Shown here: one piece after another, positions 1 through 5,070 of the stretch
Layout: each line of letters starts with the position of its first letter
Numbering within the stretch: position 1 is the first letter of the stretch
Source: an uncultured Blautia sp.
Lineage (GTDB): Bacteria > Bacillota > Clostridia > Lachnospirales > Lachnospiraceae
NCBI GenBank assembly: GCA_900552095.1
Contig: URYM01000153.1
Span: forward strand, 1-5,070
DNA length: 5,070 nt
Reading direction: 5' to 3'
Notes under the pieces: model-generated
The model's input: only the letters and a program-made list of their open reading frames with translations
Told to the model about the DNA's origin: nothing
The model's database searches: none
Translations under genes and position numbers: made by a program

Positions 1-42
1 CGCGTAAGATCGTCGGCAGCGTCAGATGTGTATAAGAGACAG
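1..42 (+). other. Synthetic Nextera i5-side adapter (not genomic)
   Basis: This is library sequence, readable base by base. Base 1 is the last C of the i5 flow-cell primer. Bases 2–9 (GCGTAAGA) match the Nextera S517 index. Bases 10–23 (TCGTCGGCAGCGTC) are the Read 1 adapter, and bases 24–42 (AGATGTGTATAAGAGACAG) are the 19-base Tn5 mosaic end. Genomic sequence starts at 43. The GTG at 28–30 inside the mosaic end opens a frame that runs into the PTS gene and adds a false MYKRQ N-terminus; it should not be used as a start. The adapter layout is established knowledge; the match is seen directly. Confidence 0.99.
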
Positions 43-1530
43 ATTTTAAATACGGCAAGTAATATTATTTTCTATTTTATGCCGATTTTCCTGGCTTACA
101 CAGCGGCAAAGGCATTGAAATGCAGTCCTGTCATTGCTATGGTGCTGGGCGGATTCCTCTGTCATCCCACCATTGATGCGCTGATCCAGGACGTGGGAAG
201 CAAGTCTACGATCTTTGGACTGCCGGTTGTGAAGCAGGCGTTTACCATCGGTGAATCGACGAAGGTGTTCAGTTATACAGAGTCGGTAATTCCGATCATT
301 CTTCTGGTTATCGTTCTGGCCTTCCTGGAACGGGGGCTGAAAAAGATTATTCCTGAGATTCTGCAGATTATCCTGGTTCCGGGAATCTCTCTGATCGTGA
401 TGATCCCCATTGCTCTGGTTGTATTAGGACCGGTGGGAATCTATGTTGGTTTTGGTATTCAGTGGCTGTATCAGGCTCTTTATTCCTTCAGTCCCGTGCT
501 GGGCGGTATTGTCATCGGTGGTCTGTGGGGTGTATGTGTTATCTTTGGTGCACACCGTGCACTGCTGCCCATCGGTCTTAACGATGTGGCAATCTCCGGA
601 ACCAATACTCTGATGTGTTTCGCAGGTTCTGCAAACTTTGCACAGGCAGGTGCGGCTCTCGGCGTTACCCTGAAATCCAAGAGTGCAGAGACGAAGCAGG
701 TGGCAGGAGCCGGTGCGCTGTCCGCTTTCCTGGTTGGTGTTACAGAGCCGGCGATCTACGGTGTCAACCTGCGTCTGAAACGTCCCATGGTGTGTGCGGT
801 GATCGCCGGTGCGCTGGGCGGTGCAATTATGGGTATCGGAAATGCGGTAAATACAGGATTTGCAAATAATGGTATTCTGACGATCATGTCCTACTATGGC
901 GAGGGAACCAGCCTGGGACAGTTCGCTTCCTATCTGATCGGTATCGCAGTAGCATTCTTCGGTGCAGCGATCCTGACTTATCTGGTAGGTTTTGAAGAAG
1001 TTCCGGCCGAGGATGCCGGGACGGCTCCGGCACCGGAGGTTAAGAAGATTTCTGCTTCTGTGAAAGAGGAAGAGGCAGATGTGAAAGTGGCAGCTCCGGT
1101 AGAAGGAAAGGCATATCCGTTAAATGAAGTAAAAGATGAAGTGTTCGCTTCTGAGGCTCTGGGAAAAGGAATTGCGGTTCTGCCCTCAAAAGGCGAGGTT
1201 GTGGCGCCGGAAGATGGAACAGTGACCGTTTTATATCCCACGCTGCATGCTATGGGATTAAAGCTTGACAGTGGAGTAGAGCTTCTGATCCATGTGGGCA
1301 TGGATACTGTGGAGATGAACGGAGACGGATTTACCAGATATGCAGAAGAAGGGGCAAGAGTGAAGAAGGGCGATAAGCTGGTAGGATTTGATATCGCGAA
1401 GATCAAAGAGGCGGGTCACGACACCACGGTTGCTGTGGTCGTATCCAATACCGATGATTTTGCTGCGGTTACCGGAGTTCCGGCTTCTCACGCAGATCTT
1501 ACGAAAAATGTTATCTTAGTAAAACGCTGA
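43..1530 (+). CDS. bglP: PTS beta-glucoside-type permease, EIIC-EIIA part (5'-truncated)
   Basis: This membrane permease of the glucose/beta-glucoside PTS superfamily takes up a sugar while phosphorylating it at C6. The 495 native residues (counted from codon 43) hold most of EIIC (1 to about 316, many hydrophobic segments), an Ala/Pro/Glu/Lys-rich linker (about 317–357) and a full EIIA (about 358–495). EIIC has the family motif GVTEPAIYGV with E235. EIIA has H402 (TLHAMG) and H417 (LIHVGMDTVEMNG), spaced 15 apart like H75 and H90 of EIIA-Glc; H417 should carry the phosphate. Full EIIBCA proteins are about 620–640 residues, so roughly 130 are missing, including EIIB and its phospho-cysteine; the cut is the adapter junction. 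The conserved HW of EIIC appears here as H171-R172. GH1 follows after 15 bases, which supports a beta-glucoside substrate; sucrose or trehalose relatives are less likely. The symbol is by family only (bglF in E. coli). Confidence 0.93.
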   Translation: MLNTASNIIFYFMPIFLAYTAAKALKCSPVIAMVLGGFLCHPTIDALIQDVGSKSTIFGLPVVKQAFTIGESTKVFSYTESVIPIILLVIVLAFLERGLKKIIPEILQIILVPGISLIVMIPIALVVLGPVGIYVGFGIQWLYQALYSFSPVLGGIVIGGLWGVCVIFGAHRALLPIGLNDVAISGTNTLMCFAGSANFAQAGAALGVTLKSKSAETKQVAGAGALSAFLVGVTEPAIYGVNLRLKRPMVCAVIAGALGGAIMGIGNAVNTGFANNGILTIMSYYGEGTSLGQFASYLIGIAVAFFGAAILTYLVGFEEVPAEDAGTAPAPEVKKISASVKEEEADVKVAAPVEGKAYPLNEVKDEVFASEALGKGIAVLPSKGEVVAPEDGTVTVLYPTLHAMGLKLDSGVELLIHVGMDTVEMNGDGFTRYAEEGARVKKGDKLVGFDIAKIKEAGHDTTVAVVVSNTDDFAAVTGVPASHADLTKNVILVKR

Positions 1531-1545
1531 TAAGGAGATAAAATT

Positions 1546-2958
1546 ATGGCAAAATTTCCCGAGAATTTTCTGTGGGGTGCAGCCTCATCCGCTTTCCAGA
1601 TCGAAGGCGGATGGGATGCCGATGGAAAGGGTATGACAGTTGCGGACTACAATTCTTTTAAGCGCTCGGACAGACAGGCAGACAGTAAGGTAGCCAGTGA
1701 TTTTTACCATCACTGGAAAGAAGACATCGCGCTGATGAAGGAAATGGGAATGAAAGTATACCGTTTCTCTATTTCCTGGGCCCGGATCATTCCGGACGGT
1801 GACGGGGAGATTAATCAGAAAGGGATTGATTTCTATAATGATGTGATCAACTGCCTGCTGGAGAATGATATTCTTCCTTTTGTGACACTTTACCATTTTG
1901 ATCTTCCCTATGCGCTGGTGGAGAAGTATAATGGATGGGAGAGTAGAGACTGTGCGTATGCCTTTGAGCGCTATGCCAAAGTCTGCTTCCGGGAGTTTGG
2001 AGACCGGGTAAAATGGTGGCAGGTTCACAATGAGCAGAATCTGATGATCCGTGTGGATGAGCGGATGAATATCACCGAGAGCGATCCCTGGAAGGCGGAC
2101 AAGATCCGGGCACAGATGGATTATCATATGTTCCTGGCTCACGCCCTTTCCGTAAATGCCTGCCATGAGATGGTGGAGGACGGCAAGATCGGACCGGCGG
2201 TATCTTCCACCTGCACCTATCCTCTGACGAATAAGCCGGAGGATGTATGGGCGGCCAAAATGAATGACTGGTTTAAGACGAATTACTGTCTGGATATGCA
2301 TTATTACGGAGAATATCCGGGATACTATATGCGTTACTTAAAGGAGCGGGATATCGTTCCGGTGATGGAAGAAGGAGACCGGGAGCTGTTAAAGAGCGCC
2401 AAGATGGATTTTATTGCTCTGAATTACTACCGGACACTGTGTGCCAGCTATCTGCCTGCGGATGAAGAGCATCCGAAGGGGATGCGGGTTTACCGGGGCA
2501 ATGAAGTAGATTTCGATCAGTATGGTTACTGCCGGGATGAGAAGAACGTGAACTTAAAAGCCAGTGAGTACGGAGCGCAGATCGATCCGATGGGACTTCG
2601 GATCGTGCTCAACGATTACTACAGCAGGTATCACCTGCCGCTGATCATCACGGAGAACGGACTGGGTACGCCCGACGTGCTGACGGAGGACGGAAAAGTT
2701 CACGATGATTACCGCATTGATTACATCCGGGGCCATCTGGAAGCTATGGCGCTGGCGATGGAGGACGGTGTGGAGCTGATGGGGTACTGTCCCTGGTCTG
2801 TGGTGGATCTTTTAAGTTCGCACCAGGGATTCCGGAAACGGTACGGATTTGTCTATATCAATCGGGAAGATATGGATCTGAAGGATTTAAGAAGAATTAA
2901 GAAAGACAGTTTTTACTGGTATTCCAATGTGATCCGGACTAACGGAAAAGAGCTGTAA
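1546..2958 (+). CDS. GH1 6-phospho-beta-glucosidase (or 6-phospho-beta-glycosidase)
   Basis: This complete 470-residue cytoplasmic GH1 enzyme has no signal peptide and should hydrolyse the phosphorylated beta-glycoside delivered by the PTS. It starts FLWGAASSAFQIEG (Q18 binds sugar), then LYHFDLP (H117), NGWESRD, the acid/base E163 in HNEQN, and the nucleophile E370 in IITENG. Near the C-terminus S424, K431 and Y433 (in the run ending KRYG) match in spacing the phosphate-binding Ser/Lys/Tyr of 6-phospho-beta-galactosidase LacG, so a 6-phospho substrate is likely. Gluco versus galacto preference is not settled; the PTS type favours gluco. The acid/base motif is unusual, since most GH1 enzymes read T-F/L-N-E-P or NEI. 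The ATG at 1546 has AAGGAG at 1532–1537, 8 bases away, and the 15-base gap from the PTS gene indicates co-translation in one operon. Length is normal for GH1. Confidence 0.95.
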   Translation: MAKFPENFLWGAASSAFQIEGGWDADGKGMTVADYNSFKRSDRQADSKVASDFYHHWKEDIALMKEMGMKVYRFSISWARIIPDGDGEINQKGIDFYNDVINCLLENDILPFVTLYHFDLPYALVEKYNGWESRDCAYAFERYAKVCFREFGDRVKWWQVHNEQNLMIRVDERMNITESDPWKADKIRAQMDYHMFLAHALSVNACHEMVEDGKIGPAVSSTCTYPLTNKPEDVWAAKMNDWFKTNYCLDMHYYGEYPGYYMRYLKERDIVPVMEEGDRELLKSAKMDFIALNYYRTLCASYLPADEEHPKGMRVYRGNEVDFDQYGYCRDEKNVNLKASEYGAQIDPMGLRIVLNDYYSRYHLPLIITENGLGTPDVLTEDGKVHDDYRIDYIRGHLEAMALAMEDGVELMGYCPWSVVDLLSSHQGFRKRYGFVYINREDMDLKDLRRIKKDSFYWYSNVIRTNGKEL

Positions 2959-2973
2959 AAGCGAAAATGCAGT

Positions 2974-3048
2974 AAGGGGAAGCAGCGGAGCGGACAAGGA
3001 GAGAGATATTTGATATCTTATCTGTTTGCGCTCTGCGGCTGCCCTTTT
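2974..3048 (+). promoter_or_regulatory. Long imperfect hairpin in the GH1–antiterminator spacer (possible attenuator)
   Basis: The spacer can fold into three stacked helices: AAGGGG (2974–2979) with CCTTTT (3043–3048, two G-U pairs); GCAGC (2982–2986) with GCTGC (3038–3042); GGAGCG (2987–2992) with CGCTCT (3029–3034, one G-U pair). Small bulges lie at 2980–2981 and 3035–3037. A smaller hairpin, AGATAT-TTG-ATATCT (3004–3018), sits in the apical region. The T run after the stem is short, partly paired and followed by CC, so this is not a clean intrinsic terminator. It might set relative expression of the antiterminator, stabilise the upstream transcript, or be chance. The pairing was found by eye; no folding energy was computed. 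Confidence 0.4.
2996..3012 (+). promoter_or_regulatory. Strong Shine-Dalgarno plus TTG: possible alternative start for the antiterminator
   Basis: AAGGAG at 2996–3001 lies 8 bases before a TTG at 3010–3012. That TTG is in frame with the antiterminator gene with no stop between, and would add 25 residues (MISYLFALCGCP at its beginning, then a basic stretch) before the conserved N-terminus. By itself it is a better ribosome site than the one before the ATG at 3085. The TTG is exactly the three-base loop of the AGATAT/ATATCT hairpin. I still prefer 3085, because family members begin with the RNA-binding domain at residue 1. Confidence 0.3.
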
Positions 3049-3074
3049 CCTGCTGTTAGAAGGAAAAAGAAAGC

Positions 3075-3080
3075 GGGGGG
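3075..3080 (+). promoter_or_regulatory. Atypical G-run ribosome binding site for the antiterminator
   Basis: Six consecutive G (3075–3080) end 4 bases before the preferred ATG at 3085. The run can pair with the anti-Shine-Dalgarno only through G-U wobble at one or two places and is closer to the start than usual, unlike the AAGGAG and AGGAGG sites of the neighbouring genes. This suggests modest translation of the regulator, or use of the upstream site. Confidence 0.5.
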
Positions 3081-3084
3081 AAAG

Positions 3085-3930
3085 ATGCGTGTAGTAAAGG
3101 TCTTAAACAATTCTCTGGTGCTGGCTCTGGATGAAGACGGGAGAGAGACGATCCTTATGGGGAAGGGGATCGGTTTTCATAAGGCAGCCGGATATGAGTT
3201 TCAGAAGGAAGAGGTGGAGAAGGTTTTCGTGCTGAAAGACCGGTCCATCTCCAGAAGCATTATACGGCTGGCGGCCGAGACGGACAGTGTGTACTTTGAA
3301 CTGGCAAAATCTGTGATTGATTATGCGATTGAGCGCTATGGCATGAGGCTTCTGGATCATATCTATCTTTCACTGACGGATCATCTGGCTTTTGCAGTGA
3401 AGCGGCAGCGGGAGCAGATCGAGGTTCCCAACTTTTATACCATGGAGATGAAAAAATTTAATCCGAATGAGTATCAGGTGGGGATTTATGCGCTGGAACA
3501 GGTAAAAAGAAAGCTGGATGTGGAACTGCCTTCCGATGAAGCGGGAAATATCGCGTTTCATTTTATCAATGCCCAGGTGGATCACCCCTATAATGATAAA
3601 AACAGGGTAATCAGCCGGGTGACGGAGAATGTGCTTGAGATTGTTCAGTATTATTTTAAACTGGTCTATGAGGAGGAAAGCACTTCTTATTCCAGGTATG
3701 TGACCCATGTGCGGCTCTTTGCCCAGAGGCTGGTCAGCGGTCAGCTTCTGCCGGAGGAGAGTTCCCGGCTTCTCTACGATCAGATCGCGGAGGCCTGTGT
3801 GGAGGAATTTGCCTGTGTAGATAAAATAGCAGTTTACGTTAAGGAGACCTTTGGCATCGCGCTGACCAATCAGGAAGCCATGTACCTGGCACTTCATATT
3901 CACCGGGTTCTGGAAGAAGGCAGACATTAG
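3085..3930 (+). CDS. licT: BglG/LicT-family transcription antiterminator (CAT-PRD1-PRD2)
   Basis: This is an RNA-binding regulator that, as a dimer, stabilises an antiterminator hairpin in the leader of beta-glucoside operons and so prevents termination. With M1 at 3085 it has 281 residues, the usual length. The CAT RNA-binding domain is about 1–55 (MRVVKVLNNS, then MGKGIGFHK). PRD1 is about 65–170 with H100 (LTDH) and H159 (AFHF). PRD2 is about 171–281 with H208 (YVTH) and H271 (LALHIH). These four histidines match the PTS-phosphorylated sites of LicT: the permease typically inhibits through PRD1, and HPr activates through PRD2. The start was chosen because family similarity begins exactly at MRVVKV, although an in-frame TTG at 3010 has a better ribosome site. 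The gene lies after its presumed targets, 126 bases past the GH1 gene and 11 before the kinase. No matching RNA target is visible here; it should precede the missing 5' end of the PTS gene. The symbol is by family. Confidence 0.94.
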   Translation: MRVVKVLNNSLVLALDEDGRETILMGKGIGFHKAAGYEFQKEEVEKVFVLKDRSISRSIIRLAAETDSVYFELAKSVIDYAIERYGMRLLDHIYLSLTDHLAFAVKRQREQIEVPNFYTMEMKKFNPNEYQVGIYALEQVKRKLDVELPSDEAGNIAFHFINAQVDHPYNDKNRVISRVTENVLEIVQYYFKLVYEEESTSYSRYVTHVRLFAQRLVSGQLLPEESSRLLYDQIAEACVEEFACVDKIAVYVKETFGIALTNQEAMYLALHIHRVLEEGRH

Positions 3931-3934
3931 GAGG
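3929..3934 (+). promoter_or_regulatory. Shine-Dalgarno of the kinase overlapping the antiterminator stop codon
   Basis: A perfect AGGAGG shares its first two bases with the TAG stop (3928–3930) of the antiterminator gene and lies 7 bases before the kinase ATG at 3942. This fixes the kinase start and suggests translational coupling: ribosomes ending the regulator would be placed directly on the kinase start. Confidence 0.85.
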
Positions 3935-3941
3935 AAAAGGA

Positions 3942-5024
3942 ATGAACGTTTGTGTGATTGATGTGGGGACTTCCAGTATGCGGGGGATTCTCTACAATGA
4001 AAAAGCAGAGATTCTTTTTGTACATCAGATTCAGTACGAGGTACAGTACTTGAGTGAGACGGAAGCGGAGCAGGATCCGGCAGACTGGAAGCGTGCGCTT
4101 CTGGAGATTGGGAGGAAGACGGCAGAGTTTGCCGCGGCGAAAGGAATCGGGGTGGATGCCCTTTCCCTGACTTCCCAGCGCTCATCGGTGATTCCTGTGG
4201 ACCGGGAGGGCACTCCTCTGCGCCCTGCCATTATGTGGCTGGATAAGAGAAATGCTTCTATCTGTGAGGAGTTAAAGGACAGGGAGGCGTGGATCGTATC
4301 GAAGACCGGTGCGAGAGTGAATGCGATCTTCTCCGGAAGTAAGATGACCTGGATCAGGAGAAGGGAACCGGAGATTTACGATAAGGCGTACAAACTGATT
4401 ACAATTGCCGACTATCTGGCCTGGCTGATGACCGGAGAGTATAAGACAGATCACACTTACGGAAGCCGGTCCGGCCTTATGAATATCCGGACCAGGCAGT
4501 GGGATGAAGAACTTCTGGAGCTCTATGAGATCGACAGGGAGAAACTCTGTGATCTGATTGCTCCGGGGTCAGTTCTGGGGTATACGAAGGAAGCTTTTGC
4601 CAGAGAAACGGGACTGGCGGAGGGAATTCCTCTGGTGAGTGCGGGAGGAGACCAGCAGTGTGCAGCCCTGGGTATGGGAGTGATTGAAAAGGGAGATATG
4701 GAGCTGACAGCAGGGACGGGAGCCTTCCTTCTGGCTTACTGTGATCAGGTTCCGGAGGAATTAAAGGCGGAGATTATCTGCGGAGCGCATGCCGTTCCGG
4801 GAAAATATGTGCTGGAGTCCAGCATGTTGTCCTGCGCTTCTCTTTATGACTGGTTTAAGAAGCAGTTTTATGATCCGGGAGAGGGGTATGAGCGGATCAA
4901 CCGGGAAGTGGAAAGCTCTCCGGCAGGAGCCGGAGGCTGTCTCGTACTCCCCTATTTTCAGGGGAGGGGAACACCGGATTTCAATATGAAGGCTTCGGGA
5001 AGTTTTCACAACCTTACTTTAAAT
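3942..5024 (+). CDS. FGGY-family carbohydrate kinase, 3'-truncated
   Basis: This ATP-dependent cytoplasmic kinase belongs to the xylulokinase/gluconokinase/glycerol kinase superfamily. Native sequence covers residues 1–361 of an expected 490–520; the rest of the C-terminal domain is lost at the adapter junction. FGGY_N (about 1–245) shows the phosphate loop DVGTSS (D7, G9, T10), EQDPADW, SQRSS (78–82), the WLDKR motif (W99, D101, R103) and the catalytic base D237 in GGDQQ. The start of FGGY_C shows TAGTGAF (256–262) and an LPYFQGRGTP segment (336–345). The substrate cannot be assigned: it resembles xylulokinase-like and AI-2-kinase-like members, but no diagnostic signature is visible. Translation starts at ATG 3942 behind a perfect AGGAGG, in the operon with PTS, GH1 and antiterminator, so it probably phosphorylates a sugar or polyol released by the GH1 enzyme. 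The 13 residues after 361 (LSLIHISEPTRPY) and the stop at 5064–5066 come from the adapter. Confidence 0.93.
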
Positions 5025-5070
5025 CTGTCTCTTATACACATCTCCGAGCCCACGAGACCGTACTAGATCT
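5025..5070 (-). other. Synthetic Nextera i7-side adapter (not genomic)
   Basis: Library sequence in reverse orientation. Bases 5025–5043 (CTGTCTCTTATACACATCT) are the Tn5 mosaic end, the inverted copy of bases 24–42. Bases 5044–5058 (CCGAGCCCACGAGAC) are the Read 2 adapter, 5059–5066 (CGTACTAG) match the N702 i7 index, and 5067–5070 (ATCT) begin the P7 flow-cell primer. The kinase frame stays open through the mosaic end and stops at a TAG formed by the last three index bases. Confidence 0.99.

Noticed and set aside
1585..2301. Antisense open frame of 238 codons inside the GH1 gene.
   Set aside because: It is fully covered by a well-conserved GH1 coding sequence, its translation resembles no family, and it is best explained by codon bias of the sense strand.
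3042..3050. CCCTTTTCC after a GC-rich stem as an intrinsic terminator between the GH1 and antiterminator genes.
   Set aside because: Only four T follow, they are interrupted by CC, and they can pair within the stem. Together with a downstream gene lacking its own evident promoter, this argues for readthrough or at most partial attenuation.
2959..3084. Search for a LicT/BglG ribonucleic antiterminator site and for a sigma-70 promoter in the spacer.
   Set aside because: No segment resembles the GGATTGTTACTG...GCAGGCAAAACC type target. TTGATA at 3010–3015 has no TATAAT-like partner at 16–18 bases, so a promoter cannot be supported.
3370..4185. Long antisense open frame of 271 codons spanning the antiterminator/kinase junction.
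   Set aside because: It lies opposite two genes with clear family motifs, has low-complexity Ser/Pro/His-rich translation, no recognisable domain and no convincing ribosome site. It is a shadow frame.
43..5024. The nine bases next to each adapter are nearly the same (ATTTTAAAT at 43–51, ACTTTAAAT at 5016–5024) and in the same codon phase, as expected if one Tn5 cut had opened a circle of about 4.97 kb.
   Set aside because: One of the nine bases differs, and closing the circle would fuse a truncated kinase to a truncated permease, which makes no biological sense. AT-rich coincidence is more likely. Reads spanning the join would be needed to revive it.
24..5043. Inverted 19-base repeats flanking the whole segment, which resemble the ends of a Tn5-like composite transposon.
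   Set aside because: They are the hyperactive mosaic-end sequences used in library kits, directly joined to Read 1/Read 2 adapters and indexes. There is no transposase gene between them.

Overview
The window is one stretch of bacterial DNA (43–5024, 4,982 bases) capped at both ends by synthetic Illumina Nextera (Tn5 tagmentation) adapter, including the sample index bases. The first 42 and last 46 bases are library sequence and not genome. Both outer genes are therefore cut by the library fragment, not by biology. The organism looks like a Bacillota member, most likely a gut Lachnospiraceae-type Clostridia. The reasons are purine-rich AGGAGG-type ribosome binding sites, roughly half GC by eye, tight co-directional packing, and a PTS/GH1/BglG-family set typical of that group. 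The genus cannot be fixed from the sequence alone.

Layout, all on the + strand. 43–1530 is the 3' part of a beta-glucoside-type PTS permease gene: most of EIIC, a charged linker and EIIA, with EIIB and the start of EIIC missing. 1546–2958 is a complete family GH1 glycosidase with the phosphate-binding residues of the 6-phospho-beta-glycosidases. 2959–3084 is a 126-base spacer that can fold into a long hairpin and holds a second, stronger ribosome binding site. 3085–3930 is a complete BglG/LicT-family antiterminator with all four regulatory histidines. 3942–5024 is the first 361 codons of an FGGY-family carbohydrate kinase, with the C-terminal part missing.

The genes read as one catabolic operon. 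The PTS imports a beta-glucoside as its 6-phosphate, and the GH1 enzyme splits it into a sugar 6-phosphate and an aglycone or second sugar. The antiterminator, controlled by PTS phosphorylation, would allow transcription when substrate is present. The FGGY kinase is the less standard member. It suggests that the released second product is itself a sugar or polyol that must be phosphorylated. That link is inference from gene order.

I found no CRISPR array, tRNA, rRNA, insertion sequence or clearly new system. The points most worth a second look are the adapter termini and the false peptide ends they create, the kinase's unknown substrate, the atypical catalytic motif of the GH1 enzyme, and the structured spacer before the antiterminator.
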